Origin: PGYR01 sp041595255
Lineage (GTDB): Bacteria; Bacteroidota; Ignavibacteria; Kapaibacteriales; UBA2268
Length of the DNA stretch: 53,960 nt
Assembly: GCA_041595255.1 (NCBI GenBank)
Contig: JBFHKR010000002.1
Coordinates: 1-53,960, forward strand
Direction of reading: 5' to 3'
The position numbers and the translations under genes were made by a program. The notes under the pieces are model-generated. The model made no database searches. It had not been told where the DNA came from and worked only from the letters and a program-made list of their open reading frames with translations. Shown here piece after piece: positions 8,943 through 18,258 of this stretch (position 1 is the first letter of the stretch; every line of letters begins with the position of its first letter).

Positions 8943-11900
8943 ATGGTGTTAGAAATGAAAAATATTAAACTTTTGATATACTTGTTACTTCTGTCTTGTA
9001 GTAGTATGGTATTTGCTCAATCTATAGAGATAGAAAGAGTAGTTACAACAAATTTCCCTACTCTTAGGGCAGAGTTCAGGGTAAAAGATGCGAATGGGGC
9101 GGAAGTGAGAAACCTCAGTAATTTGGATTTAAAGTTAAAGGATTTAGGTGTCAATATACCTTTTACATCTCCAACTTGTCCTCCGGATCAGGCTAGATTT
9201 TCTTTGATACTTATATTCGATGCCTCTAATTCTATGGACAAAAATATAAGTAATGAGACTACAAACCCACCATCTAGACATACAGTTATCAAAAATGTAG
9301 CTAAACAGTTTATCGATCAGTTACCTGAGGGTCAATTCGAATGTGCGATAGGTGTTTTTTCAAAAGAATTTGATTATAATCAACTTCTAAGATTTACTAC
9401 TGATAAAGACTCTTTGAAACAAGCAGCTGATTATCGACTAATAAGTGCAACTAATTATAATGCTGGATTTATTGGTTATAATGAAAATAATGAAGGTGGC
9501 GCTTTTGGCTTAGTAAAGGATGCAAAATATAAACCTGTTATTGTATTTATGACTGATGGATTTCATCAAGAAAATTCTAAACATGGACCCATTCAGGATG
9601 GTATTATAATTTCTAAAGCAAATGAAACTAACACTACAATTTATTCTCTAGCAATTGGTCCCGTAGCTCCTGATCCTGGTGATGCTTCTCTAGATCCGAA
9701 TTCTAAAGCAAAATTAAAGAGCATATCTAACTCAACTGGTGGGGAATATTATGAGAATCTATTAAATGAACAACAAGTTGCAGATATTTATTCTCAAATA
9801 TTGCAATCGGCACAAGGTTTTGGTACTCCTGCACCATGTTACTTAGACTTTGAGTCTGACTGTAATGATGGTGAGATAGAATTGACATATTCTGGATTTA
9901 GTCCATCGGTTTCTGATACACTTGCATATTCTATAGCTGAAAATCTAAAACCAAATTTAAATATTACTCAAAGAAGTTTCTTAGAGATTAATCAAGCTCT
10001 CAATGTAGCAAAGGAATTTGATGTTACATTAAAAGCTGAAAAAAATAAGCTTACAATAACTGGGTTCAATGCAACTCCAGCAAATATATTTACTGTAACT
10101 AATTGGGGTGGATCTGCACCTCCTTTTACACTAAATAAAGATGAAATAAGAGTTATAAAAGTCTCTATAAAACCAGAGAATAGAGAATTCTATGGTGGAA
10201 CAATAAATTTTGTTGGTACCGGATGTTCTGGTATGACTATGACCCCAAGGTCAGGATTTATTTTTGCTGAGGATATTGTATTTGCAAATGTAAATCAGGG
10301 AGACCAAGAAAAGAAGACTTTCACTCAGAGATTTTGTAATTTGACTGATGAAACTCTAGACGTAAGTAATATATTGGTTTCAGGTGGGACAAACCAAACA
10401 GATTTTGGTATTACAAGCCAATCTAAAACACTCGCTCCAGGAGAATGTATAGATATAGAAGCTACGTTTAGACCTACAGATCAAGGTGATAGAGAAGCTT
10501 TATATACTGTAAAAACTAACAAAGGTGACTTTGTAGCAAAATTAAAAGGTGGTGGAGCTGGTAAACCACAAATAGCTGCTACTGCTGCCAAATTTGCTGA
10601 CGTAAATTGTGTTAATCCAAAATCTACAATAACTGTAGAAGTAAAAAATGAGGGTCCTGTTGAGTTAAATATTTCTAATATTGCTTTACAAGATGCTACA
10701 AATTTTACATATACAGGACCTACTTCTCTTAATGTACCTGCTAACAGTACTAATAATGTAGATGTAACGGTAGAATTTACACCACAGGCTAATGGAATAC
10801 AAACTACAAATCTAATCTTTACAAATAATTCAGATAATAGTAATTATAGTGTGAAGTTAGAAGGTGAAATGTTAGCTGTTGAATATAATATATCTGAACC
10901 TAATCATAATTTTGGCGAGATATGTGGCAATATTGGTAATCCTGCAACTAAGACTGTGACTTTAAGTAATGTAAGCTCATTTGGTTATAACGTTACTGCT
11001 AATTCTAATTTACCTGAGTTTTCAACGAATCTAACTAGTTATGATCTAACATCAGGTACTGCAGTAGTTACAATTAACTTTGAATCTGGAGTAAACAACA
11101 CATACAATGGGATTATTACATTTACCAGTGAGTGTGGCAATGTTGTTAAAACACTAAATGTTTCAGGGTCTATTAACTCACCAGAAGTTCAAACACAAGC
11201 TGTTTCTATTGCTGCAGTTATAGGTACTGGTGAAATGAAGACAGTTGATATTACGAATCCTAATACAGCTTCCTACGATGTTGTTGATGCGTATGTTGGT
11301 GATGCATCTAAAAACCCAATTCCAGAGTTTAGTGTTAGTGCAAATAGCTTTACAGTACCTGGAAGTGGTACTTATCAATTAGATATTACTTATACGCCAA
11401 ATGCAAGTAATCCAGTAGATAAAACTGGTATACTTTATTTGGTCGTTAATCAACCTTGTAATGTAACTCTTGATGATATAACTGTAGAAGGTAAACCAAC
11501 ATTGTCAATAGCTAATTTATCAATCGCAGATGATAACAAAGATTACATTGGTAAAGTTACAACAATTCCAGTTACATTGAACGGTCAAAGTGGTTTCCTT
11601 TCTTCTGGAACAAGCTCAGTAGAGTTCACAGTTCAGTTCGATGAAAATTTACTAAGTCCTATTAATGGTACTGCTGTAGGTACTAATCAAGTTACTCATA
11701 AATTCAATTTGAATTCACCATTTACTGGTACTCAAATTTACAATATGCAGTTTAAAGTATTGAATGGCTTACCTACTACGACTACACCAATCGCTTTTAC
11801 TAAAGCAGATGCTTTGAATAGTGGTGGTACTCAATCTGCTGGATTGAATACAAGCAATGGCAAATTTGATTTGATACTGGTAAAGGGTGAGGCTACTACA

Positions 11901-12584
11901 GAACCTTTATCTGCTTCTCCAGGAGAAAATTTCACATTACCAATTTACATACTTGATGAAAATAATAATCTTGATGAGTTGCTACATAAGGATTTGAAAA
12001 TTGTTGTTCAATACAATTACACTGTTATGCAACCTACTGACAGACCTTATACTATAGTATCAGAAGATATTGCCGAGATGGATATAACTGGTGAAATCCA
12101 GTTTACGCAAACTCCAAAAGTAAATCTAACTCAAGCACAGTTTGCATTTGCTAACATTCCAATGATAGCTAAATTAGGTAACAAACAAGTAACTAAAGTT
12201 GCAATTAAATCAGTAGATGTATTGTCTGGAGGAATTGCAGAGTTTGAACTTGATACGGCTGAGTTTACATTAACTGGCGTATGCGAAGAAGGAGGGCATT
12301 TAAGATTATTTACACTTTCAGAGATACAACCTTCTATCAAATTAACTCAAAACCCTATATTTTCAAATTCGAGTATTGAATTATATACAGTTGAAAAAGG
12401 AATACATAATGTAAATGTATATGATATGATAGGTAATAAGATTAATTTAGATACTAGAAACATAACAACAGAGGGAAGTTATACAATACCATTTGGTATT
12501 GAGACTCTGAATACTGGTTATTATTTAATATACTTTGAAACACCTACTCAAGAGTTTTTCAAGAAAATTGCAATAATAAAATAA
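8943..12584 (+). CDS. Large secreted VWA-domain protein with anchor-type Ig-like repeats and T9SS sorting domain
   Basis: 1213 residues. The start may be the ATG at 8943 or the one at 8955, which gives a cleaner signal peptide (MKNIKLLIYLLLLSCSSMVF). A von Willebrand A domain (~85-290) has an intact MIDAS motif, DASNS, and later VIVFMTDGF. Several ~100-residue beta repeats of the choice-of-anchor-D / ASH type follow (~430-850; for example VEVKNEGPVELNISNI, LNVPANSTNNVDVTVEFTP), then a further beta domain. The C-terminus is a T9SS sorting domain (IHNVNVYDMIGNKI ... LNTGYYLIYFETPTQEFFKK). Likely a metal-dependent adhesin or matrix-binding protein on the cell surface. A strong terminator lies just downstream. 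Confidence 0.85.
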   Translation: MVLEMKNIKLLIYLLLLSCSSMVFAQSIEIERVVTTNFPTLRAEFRVKDANGAEVRNLSNLDLKLKDLGVNIPFTSPTCPPDQARFSLILIFDASNSMDKNISNETTNPPSRHTVIKNVAKQFIDQLPEGQFECAIGVFSKEFDYNQLLRFTTDKDSLKQAADYRLISATNYNAGFIGYNENNEGGAFGLVKDAKYKPVIVFMTDGFHQENSKHGPIQDGIIISKANETNTTIYSLAIGPVAPDPGDASLDPNSKAKLKSISNSTGGEYYENLLNEQQVADIYSQILQSAQGFGTPAPCYLDFESDCNDGEIELTYSGFSPSVSDTLAYSIAENLKPNLNITQRSFLEINQALNVAKEFDVTLKAEKNKLTITGFNATPANIFTVTNWGGSAPPFTLNKDEIRVIKVSIKPENREFYGGTINFVGTGCSGMTMTPRSGFIFAEDIVFANVNQGDQEKKTFTQRFCNLTDETLDVSNILVSGGTNQTDFGITSQSKTLAPGECIDIEATFRPTDQGDREALYTVKTNKGDFVAKLKGGGAGKPQIAATAAKFADVNCVNPKSTITVEVKNEGPVELNISNIALQDATNFTYTGPTSLNVPANSTNNVDVTVEFTPQANGIQTTNLIFTNNSDNSNYSVKLEGEMLAVEYNISEPNHNFGEICGNIGNPATKTVTLSNVSSFGYNVTANSNLPEFSTNLTSYDLTSGTAVVTINFESGVNNTYNGIITFTSECGNVVKTLNVSGSINSPEVQTQAVSIAAVIGTGEMKTVDITNPNTASYDVVDAYVGDASKNPIPEFSVSANSFTVPGSGTYQLDITYTPNASNPVDKTGILYLVVNQPCNVTLDDITVEGKPTLSIANLSIADDNKDYIGKVTTIPVTLNGQSGFLSSGTSSVEFTVQFDENLLSPINGTAVGTNQVTHKFNLNSPFTGTQIYNMQFKVLNGLPTTTTPIAFTKADALNSGGTQSAGLNTSNGKFDLILVKGEATTEPLSASPGENFTLPIYILDENNNLDELLHKDLKIVVQYNYTVMQPTDRPYTIVSEDIAEMDITGEIQFTQTPKVNLTQAQFAFANIPMIAKLGNKQVTKVAIKSVDVLSGGIAEFELDTAEFTLTGVCEEGGHLRLFTLSEIQPSIKLTQNPIFSNSSIELYTVEKGIHNVNVYDMIGNKINLDTRNITTEGSYTIPFGIETLNTGYYLIYFETPTQEFFKKIAIIK

Positions 12585-12603
12585 TTTTGATGAAAAAAGT
12601 TAT

Positions 12604-12640
12604 AAACCCCTTTTCCAATTCATAGGATAAGGGGTTTTTT
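12604..12640 (+). terminator. Rho-independent terminator after the VWA protein gene
   Basis: AAACCCCTT (12604-12612) pairs with AAGGGGTTT (12629-12637), and the stem is partly extended by CC/GG inside. It is followed by a run of T. It starts about 20 bases after the stop at 12584. Confidence 0.85.
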
Positions 12641-12701
12641 ATTTTTAATTTCTAAAGTTTTAAACAGCAAAAAATAAATCTTAAATTGATTGAATAATTA
12701 G

Positions 12702-13472
12702 ATGAATAATAGAATAATTTCAGTAGCTAACCAGAAAGGTGGAGTAGGTAAAACAACTTCAGCAGTTAATATAGCCGCTTCACTAGCTGCACTAGAAAAG
12801 AAAGTTTTGTTGATGGATTTAGATCCTCAAGCAAATGCTACTGCTGGTTTGGGTATTGACTCTAAAAGTCAAGAAATATCAAGCTATGATGTATTAGTCA
12901 ATGAAGACTCAATAGATGATGCAACTGTAGACACAGAATTAGAATTTCTCAAACTAATTCCATCGCATATAGATCTAGTTGGTGCAGAGATAGAAATGAT
13001 ATCTCGAAAAAATAGAGAATTACAGTTAAAGAATAAATTCGATTCACTTGAAAAGAAATATGATTATATAGTAATTGATTGTCCACCATCTTTAGGTTTG
13101 CTTACACTTAACGCATTGACTGCTTCAGATAGTGTACTTATCCCAGTTCAATGTGAGTATTATGCTCTTGAAGGATTAGGACAATTACTAAACACAATAA
13201 GTATTGTTCGTAAACATCTTAATGACGACTTGGAAATAGAAGGAGTTCTATTAACAATGTATGATAGCAGATTAAACTTATCTAATGAAGTCGTAGAAGA
13301 AGTAAAAAAGCATTTTACAGATAAAGTATTTAAAACTATAATCAGTAGAAATGTAAGATTATCAGAATCGCCAAGTCATGGTAAACCTGTCATCTTATAT
13401 GATGCTGTTTCTAAAGGATCGCAAAACTATTTATCTTTAGCTAAAGAAATAATTAAAAACTCGAAAAAATAA
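12702..13472 (+). CDS. parA: Chromosome partitioning ATPase ParA/Soj
   Basis: A 256-residue ParA-type P-loop ATPase that acts with ParB and parS in chromosome segregation. The deviant Walker A motif KGGVGKTTSAVN (residues 12-23, signature Lys12) is followed by LLMDLDPQANATAGLG and the Walker B-like YIVIDCPPSLGLLTLNAL. There is no N-terminal HTH extension, so it is the short chromosomal (Soj) form rather than a plasmid P1-type ParA. parB begins six bases after its stop, giving the classic parAB operon. Confidence 0.95.
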   Translation: MNNRIISVANQKGGVGKTTSAVNIAASLAALEKKVLLMDLDPQANATAGLGIDSKSQEISSYDVLVNEDSIDDATVDTELEFLKLIPSHIDLVGAEIEMISRKNRELQLKNKFDSLEKKYDYIVIDCPPSLGLLTLNALTASDSVLIPVQCEYYALEGLGQLLNTISIVRKHLNDDLEIEGVLLTMYDSRLNLSNEVVEEVKKHFTDKVFKTIISRNVRLSESPSHGKPVILYDAVSKGSQNYLSLAKEIIKNSKK

Positions 13473-13478
13473 AAAATC

Positions 13479-14366
13479 ATGGTTAAAAAGAAAGGATTGG
13501 GGAGAGGACTTAGCGCTTTAATCCCAGATATAAAAAGAGAAGAAGATGATGAAGTAGAATTACAAAAAAATGTAGGTTCTAGTTCAAATATCCCTATTAA
13601 AAAGATTCGAATAAACCCTTGGCAACCAAGAAAAGAATTCGATCAGACAGCTTTAGAAGAATTAGCTGAGTCAATAAAAACTCATGGTCTTATCCAACCA
13701 ATATCAGTAAGGAGGGTAGATGAACATTTTGAGTTGATATCTGGTGAACGTAGATTTAGAGCATCAAAGTTGATTGGCCTAAAGGAAATACCTGCATATA
13801 TTAAAGAGAACGTAGATGATGAACAAATGCTTCAGTTTGCAATTATTGAAAATTTGCAAAGAGAAGACCTTAATCCAATTGAAATTGCAATTAGTTACAA
13901 AAGATTGATAGATGAGTTCAAACTAACACAAGAAGAAGTAGCCAAACAAGTTGGTAAGAATAGAACTACAGTTACTAATAATCTTAGATTATTAAATCTA
14001 CCTGATGTAGTACAGAAAAGTCTTTCTCAGAATGAAATTACTGGTGGCCATGCTCGAACATTATTAGGTCTCAGTGATATACCAAGCATAATAAAAGCTT
14101 GGAAACACATTATAGAAAATGAACTTTCTGTACGTGAAACTGAGAATTATGTTAAGAATTTTGGTAAATTCAATAAAAAAGATGAACAAGATAAAGAAGA
14201 ATTATCACAAGAATTGAAAGCAATTATAGATGATACCGAAGATAATCTTAGGAATAAATTCGGAACTGACGTCAGAATCAAATTTAAGAAAAATGAGAAA
14301 GGTTCTATAATTATTAACTATTATTCGAAAAAAGATTTAAATAGAATATTAGAGTTGTTGGATTGA
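13479..14366 (+). CDS. parB: Chromosome partitioning protein ParB
   Basis: 295 residues. It opens with the typical KKKGLGRGLSALIPD. The N-terminal CTPase domain has the motifs NPWQPRKEFD, LAESIKTHGLIQPISVR and GERRFRASKL, then ENLQREDLNPIE. The central HTH is LTQEEVAKQVGKNRTTVTNN, followed by ITGGHARTLLGL, and the C-terminus is a dimerisation region. It binds parS and spreads as a CTP-dependent clamp. I found no convincing consensus parS in the window. Its TGA stop overlaps the TTG start of the following thioesterase gene. Confidence 0.95.
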   Translation: MVKKKGLGRGLSALIPDIKREEDDEVELQKNVGSSSNIPIKKIRINPWQPRKEFDQTALEELAESIKTHGLIQPISVRRVDEHFELISGERRFRASKLIGLKEIPAYIKENVDDEQMLQFAIIENLQREDLNPIEIAISYKRLIDEFKLTQEEVAKQVGKNRTTVTNNLRLLNLPDVVQKSLSQNEITGGHARTLLGLSDIPSIIKAWKHIIENELSVRETENYVKNFGKFNKKDEQDKEELSQELKAIIDDTEDNLRNKFGTDVRIKFKKNEKGSIIINYYSKKDLNRILELLD

Positions 14367-14776
14367 GTTTAGAGTTTACATCAAATAGAAGAGTTATATA
14401 TGCCGATACTGATAAAATGGGTGTCGTGTACAATGGTAATTACTTATCTTATTTCGAAATTGGTAGAAATGAACTAATGCGTCATTTGGGATTAGCTTAT
14501 ACAGAAGTAGAGAAAAATGGACTTATATTACCAGTAATAGATGCATATGTCAAATATATAAAACCCGCTTATTATGATGATGTTTTAGAGATAAATGCAC
14601 AATTAGTTGAAACTTTATCTGCTAAAATTCAGTTTATATATACTATTAGTTGCAATAATGTATTAATTGCAGAAGGTTATACTAATCATGTTTTTGCAAA
14701 TGCGGAAACTATGAAACCCGTTAGACCTCCGAAAATGTATGTTGAACTTTTACAAAATCACTTAGGTAATCCATAA
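14363..14776 (+). CDS. YbgC-like acyl-CoA thioesterase (hotdog fold)
   Basis: 137 residues, 4HBT/YbgC family. The catalytic motif YADTDKMGVVYNGNYLSYFE has Asp17 in the position of the YbgC nucleophilic Asp. IKYIKPAYYDD-type strands follow, and the chain ends with a proline-rich segment. The start is a TTG that overlaps the parB stop (TTGA); the only nearby ATG falls inside the catalytic motif, so the TTG is needed for a complete protein. It likely hydrolyses short- or medium-chain acyl-CoA or acyl-ACP. In many bacteria ybgC sits with tol-pal; here it is coupled to parAB instead. Confidence 0.85.
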   Translation: MSLEFTSNRRVIYADTDKMGVVYNGNYLSYFEIGRNELMRHLGLAYTEVEKNGLILPVIDAYVKYIKPAYYDDVLEINAQLVETLSAKIQFIYTISCNNVLIAEGYTNHVFANAETMKPVRPPKMYVELLQNHLGNP

Positions 14777-14817
14777 ATATCTTTACTTTTTTACTGAAGA
14801 AAAAAGGCATATAATAA

Positions 14818-15753
14818 ATGAAAAAGACAATATTAGCATTATTGATATTAGCTGTTACTAATTCTTTCGCTGACGATACTCCATATAATTTCATTAGATT
14901 TAATTCAACAGCTAGGGCTGCTGCACTCGGCAATGCAGTTGTATCTATAGACGATGATGCTTCATTTATTTTCTTTAATCCTGCTCTCTTACAATCTGAA
15001 AATGACAAAACATTGTCAACTACTTTTTCGAAACATGTATTAGATATAAACTCAGGAAATGTCGTTTATAAGATTAATCAATTCGATTTAGACGGAGCTT
15101 CATTAGCTGCTCAAATTAATTTTAATAGTTATGGATCATTTAATTATTTAGATGAAGAAGGAAAATTATATGGCAATGGCTTTTCTGGTTCTGATTTATC
15201 TTTTGGGGTTACTTACTCGAATGAATTAGATTCTAATTGGCATTATGGAGTAACTGGTAAATTTATTTATCTTACTCTTGAGTCGCAAAGTTCGTCTGCA
15301 TTTGCTTTAGATGCTGGTATGTTCTATAAAGTTAATGAGAGAACTAATTTAGGTATATCAATACTTCATTTAGGAACTGAGTTAAGCTCACTTAATAGTC
15401 AAACAGCCACATTACCCACTGATACTAGAATAGGTGTTAATCATAGATTGAAAGGTTTACCTTTATTAATTAACTTCTCTTTTCATCATCTGGCAGATGA
15501 AGTTGATGGTTTCTTCGATCGATTCAAGAATTTTGCAATTGGCGGTGAACTTTATTTAAGTAAAGTCATAAATATAAGAGCTGGTTATGATAACCAAATT
15601 AGAAATTTTGCATCTGCCGATGAGAATAAAGGTCTTTCTGGTTTAAGTGGAGGGATTGGTATAAAATTCGAAGATATTGATTTTGATTACGGTTATGCTG
15701 AGTATGGAGCATCTATTGGTTTGCATAGATTTAGCCTATCATTAGATATCTAG
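14818..15753 (+). CDS. porQ: PorV/PorQ-family outer-membrane barrel protein (PorQ-like)
   Basis: 311 residues with signal peptide MKKTILALLILAVTNSFA. The family's N-terminal pattern is clear: FIRFNSTARAAALGNAVVSI followed by DDASFIFFNPALL, and later strands alternate in outer-membrane barrel fashion (GVTGKFIYLTLES, ALDAGMFYKVNERTNLGISI). PorQ and PorV are FadL-like barrels of the type IX secretion system, which hand cargo to the attachment complex. Length and the lack of a neighbouring porU favour PorQ over PorV, since a second homolog at 52770 sits beside a probable porU. The 3' end overlaps the convergent lipoprotein gene by four bases. The PorQ assignment is inference from family resemblance. 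Confidence 0.7.
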   Translation: MKKTILALLILAVTNSFADDTPYNFIRFNSTARAAALGNAVVSIDDDASFIFFNPALLQSENDKTLSTTFSKHVLDINSGNVVYKINQFDLDGASLAAQINFNSYGSFNYLDEEGKLYGNGFSGSDLSFGVTYSNELDSNWHYGVTGKFIYLTLESQSSSAFALDAGMFYKVNERTNLGISILHLGTELSSLNSQTATLPTDTRIGVNHRLKGLPLLINFSFHHLADEVDGFFDRFKNFAIGGELYLSKVINIRAGYDNQIRNFASADENKGLSGLSGGIGIKFEDIDFDYGYAEYGASIGLHRFSLSLDI

Positions 15754-16088
15754 TCATTTTTACTTTTCAGTCTTCTTAATCTTTCCTTTTGAATAGCAAC
15801 TCTGCTTTTTAATAGTTCAATATGGAGTTGTATATCAATACTATTGACAGAATCAGCATTAGCTAATTCTAACTCCCAATTTGATATTTTGTTCTCATTT
15901 CTAGCTATTATTTTATTCAGATTTGCTACAGAAATCTCTATTTTTCCTTGAATAATTTCTTGTGAGTCAATTACCAAACTGTCTTTATTGTAATCATTAT
16001 TATTATCAATAGTTTCATTACTACTTCTTTCTTGAACTACGCAGGAAAACATTAATATAAGGGTTAGAATTGTCAATATAATTTTCAA
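15750..16088 (-). CDS. Small putative lipoprotein with a helical, coiled-coil-like C-terminus
   Basis: No family recognised. From the TTG at 16088 the protein begins MKIILTILTLILMFSC, a lipoprotein-type signal with the cysteine at residue 16. The frame stays open to another TTG at 16100, which would add MADI-type residues in front; neither start is an ATG. After the cysteine comes an acidic, Asn-rich linker. A charged helical stretch then runs to the end (LNKIIARNENKISNWELELA ... HIELLKSRVAIQKERLRRLK), which could form a coiled coil. Convergent with the PorQ-like gene and divergent from the small barrel protein. Periplasmic or outer-membrane location is inferred from the lipobox only. Confidence 0.6.
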   Translation of the reverse strand: MKIILTILTLILMFSCVVQERSSNETIDNNNDYNKDSLVIDSQEIIQGKIEISVANLNKIIARNENKISNWELELANADSVNSIDIQLHIELLKSRVAIQKERLRRLKSKND

Positions 16089-16136
16089 AATGTCAGCCAA
16101 ACAACTTAAATTGCACTTATAATTATTTTCAAATAT

Positions 16137-16142
16137 AAGGAG
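16137..16142 (+). promoter_or_regulatory. Shine-Dalgarno site of the small barrel protein gene
   Basis: A perfect AAGGAG nine bases before the ATG at 16152. Most genes in this window lack such a clear site, so this gene is probably well translated. Confidence 0.65.
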
Positions 16143-16151
16143 TTTTAAGTT

Positions 16152-16613
16152 ATGAAGAAGTTAATATTAGCTTTATTTATTGTTTTAGGTGTGCTCGCTT
16201 CAAACACTAATTTGAATGCTGAAACACGATTAGGTGGTGGATTATACTTTGGAAGTCAATTTAATGATTTAGCTTTAGAAGCTAGAGGGTTATTTGATAT
16301 AAATAAAGAATTTAGAATTCAACCAGATATTAAATTCTTTTTGGCTAGTGCAAACGTGTCATTTTTTACTATAAATACAAATGTAGACTATTTTTTCCAT
16401 AGAAAAGATAATATGTCAATTTATGCATTAGCTGGATTAAATTTTGGCATGTATAAAGCGCCTAGTATACCCTCGGAATCTGGTCTAGGGATAAATTTAG
16501 GTGTAGGTTCTGATTTTAATATGGGAAGTTGGATTTTAGCTCCTGAATTAAAATTAGTACTTGGAGCATATAATGGAATTGTATTAGGTGCTTCAGCTAC
16601 TTTTCCTCTATAA
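16152..16613 (+). CDS. Small outer-membrane beta-barrel protein
   Basis: 153 residues with signal peptide MKKLILALFIVLGVLASNTNLNA. The mature part is made of short amphipathic strands separated by turns (TRLGGGLYFGSQFNDLALEA, FRIQPDIKFFLAS, MSIYALAGLNFGMYK, GLGINLGVGSDFNMGSWILA) and ends in an aromatic-type final strand (LGASATFPL). This matches small eight-stranded OmpX/OmpW-like or outer-membrane-protein-beta-barrel families. The substrate or function cannot be read from the sequence. It is followed by a strong bidirectional terminator shared with the convergent DUF1501 operon. Confidence 0.75.
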   Translation: MKKLILALFIVLGVLASNTNLNAETRLGGGLYFGSQFNDLALEARGLFDINKEFRIQPDIKFFLASANVSFFTINTNVDYFFHRKDNMSIYALAGLNFGMYKAPSIPSESGLGINLGVGSDFNMGSWILAPELKLVLGAYNGIVLGASATFPL

Positions 16614-16634
16614 AATACTTAATTGATTAAAGAT

Positions 16635-16670
16635 AAAAAAAAATCCCGCCTTTGAGCGGGATTTTTTATT
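16635..16670. terminator. Bidirectional Rho-independent terminator
   Basis: AAAAAATCCCGC (16638-16649) pairs with GCGGGATTTTTT (16656-16667) around a six-base loop. There are A runs on the left and T runs on the right, so it can stop transcription both from the barrel gene (plus) and from the DUF1501 gene (minus), whose stop is at 16670-16672. Confidence 0.9.
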
Positions 16671-18247
16671 TACTTTACGATTTGTATTGGGCGAACAATT
16701 TGTTTGTTTCCAGTTTGGACTCTAATGTGATAGTTTCCACTATTGAGTCCATTTGTCTCAAAACTAATTTCCCTGGCAGAGCTTATAGTTTGTCCTTCAA
16801 ATAATTTCTTAACTTCTTGTCCTCTGTTATTATATATCGATATAAATGTCATTCCAGCTTCTGCTTTGAATTTCAAATTACCACTACCATTCATAGGGTT
16901 AGGGAATACATCAAAATCATTTGCATTGTAATTATTTTCCACACTTGATGTTCCTTTCTGTATAATATTCAAATGTTGATGTTTACCTAGCATAATATTT
17001 TCTAAATCAGCATCTTCTACTTCAAACCAATCTTTCAATAGTGAATAATATATTGACCTGAAATCAAATTGCATAGGTAGATTATCTTGTACTGTAACTG
17101 TAGAAGGTATGACTGGGTTATCTCCTTGAATCCCTGGTATAACTCTAGAGCCAAATACAAATAAAGGAGCGGCAGAACCATGATCAGTACCATTACTAGC
17201 ATTAGATAATATTCTTCTACCAAATTCTGAAAATGTCATACCTACTACATTATCTTCCAAATTTTGAAGTTTCATTTCATCTTGGAAAGCTGATACTGAT
17301 TCGGACACCATTTTTAATAGTTCGTAGTGGCTACCTTCTACATCACCTTCTTGTTGTACTTGATTAGCATGAGTATCGAAACCTCCCAAACTATGAACGA
17401 AAATTCTTGTTTTACTACCACCAGCTATCAGCTTTGCTGTTACTTGTAGTTGTCCTATCAATCTATTATTATTACCTGCACTATCCCATTTAGAAGACTT
17501 TAGATTATTTCCTTTCTCGAATGTATTTTCTAAAGTATCTCCGTAAAGTTGAGTTTGATTAATAATCTGTCTTATATACTCTATCTCGTTTCCTGCTGGT
17601 GTATCTGGAGCTGTATCTATTCCTCCTGAATTGATATTGTAAATATCAATCTTGCCTTCATTATTAGGTGTTATTGCCATACCCATACCTAAAGTTGGAC
17701 CTTGGCAAGTTGGGGATACATAAGGACCGTAAGTTATAGATAATGGATCTAAATTATCTGGATTAGGATAATTTGTAGGATAGCTCGGGTGTTTAGTATA
17801 AAGTTCTCTACCCAACCAACCAGACGAAACTACTTTGTTAGAATCTGAAGCAGATGTCCATATATCCGTACTTCTAAAATGTGAAAAATTTGGTTGAGGA
17901 TATCCAACTGACTGTAATACGTGTAATTTTCCTTCATCATATAAATTTTTAAGACCCGATAGAGCAGGATTCAATCCAACATCGTCTCGAAGTTTTAAAA
18001 CCAAATTCTCTGGTACTAATACGTTTTGTCTTGCTTTGAATAAATTGCCATATTGATCTAGTGGTATCACAGTATTTAGACCATCGTTCCCACCATTTAA
18101 AAATATTAATATTAACTTTCTATCTTCAGCTTTGGCTAACTCTGCAAATTGATTGAATATTGGAGCTCCCTTAGCTAGTTGCATACCACCTAACAAAACT
18201 GCAGAGGTTGTCAGACCGGTAGTTCGAATAAAATCTCTTCTTTTCAT
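16670..18247 (-). CDS. DUF1501 protein with Tat signal and T9SS sorting domain
   Basis: 525 residues. The N-terminus MKRRDFIRTTGLTTSAVLLG is a twin-arginine (Tat) signal. The body shows DUF1501 features related to the alkaline phosphatase/sulfatase fold: RKLILIFLNGGNDGLNTVIP, then HSLGGFDTHANQ and MTFSEFGRRILSNASNGTDH, GSAAPLFVFG. The last ~88 residues form a T9SS sorting domain (FDVFPNPMNGSGNLKF ... GLNSGNYHIRVQTGNKQI). This predicts folded export through Tat, then T9SS passage to the surface. It has an AAGGAG ribosome binding site at 18255-18260 and lies 11 bp after the DUF1800 gene. The reaction catalysed by the DUF1501 family is not established. Confidence 0.9.
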   Translation of the reverse strand: MKRRDFIRTTGLTTSAVLLGGMQLAKGAPIFNQFAELAKAEDRKLILIFLNGGNDGLNTVIPLDQYGNLFKARQNVLVPENLVLKLRDDVGLNPALSGLKNLYDEGKLHVLQSVGYPQPNFSHFRSTDIWTSASDSNKVVSSGWLGRELYTKHPSYPTNYPNPDNLDPLSITYGPYVSPTCQGPTLGMGMAITPNNEGKIDIYNINSGGIDTAPDTPAGNEIEYIRQIINQTQLYGDTLENTFEKGNNLKSSKWDSAGNNNRLIGQLQVTAKLIAGGSKTRIFVHSLGGFDTHANQVQQEGDVEGSHYELLKMVSESVSAFQDEMKLQNLEDNVVGMTFSEFGRRILSNASNGTDHGSAAPLFVFGSRVIPGIQGDNPVIPSTVTVQDNLPMQFDFRSIYYSLLKDWFEVEDADLENIMLGKHQHLNIIQKGTSSVENNYNANDFDVFPNPMNGSGNLKFKAEAGMTFISIYNNRGQEVKKLFEGQTISSAREISFETNGLNSGNYHIRVQTGNKQIVRPIQIVK

Positions 18248-18258
18248 TTCTAATCTCC

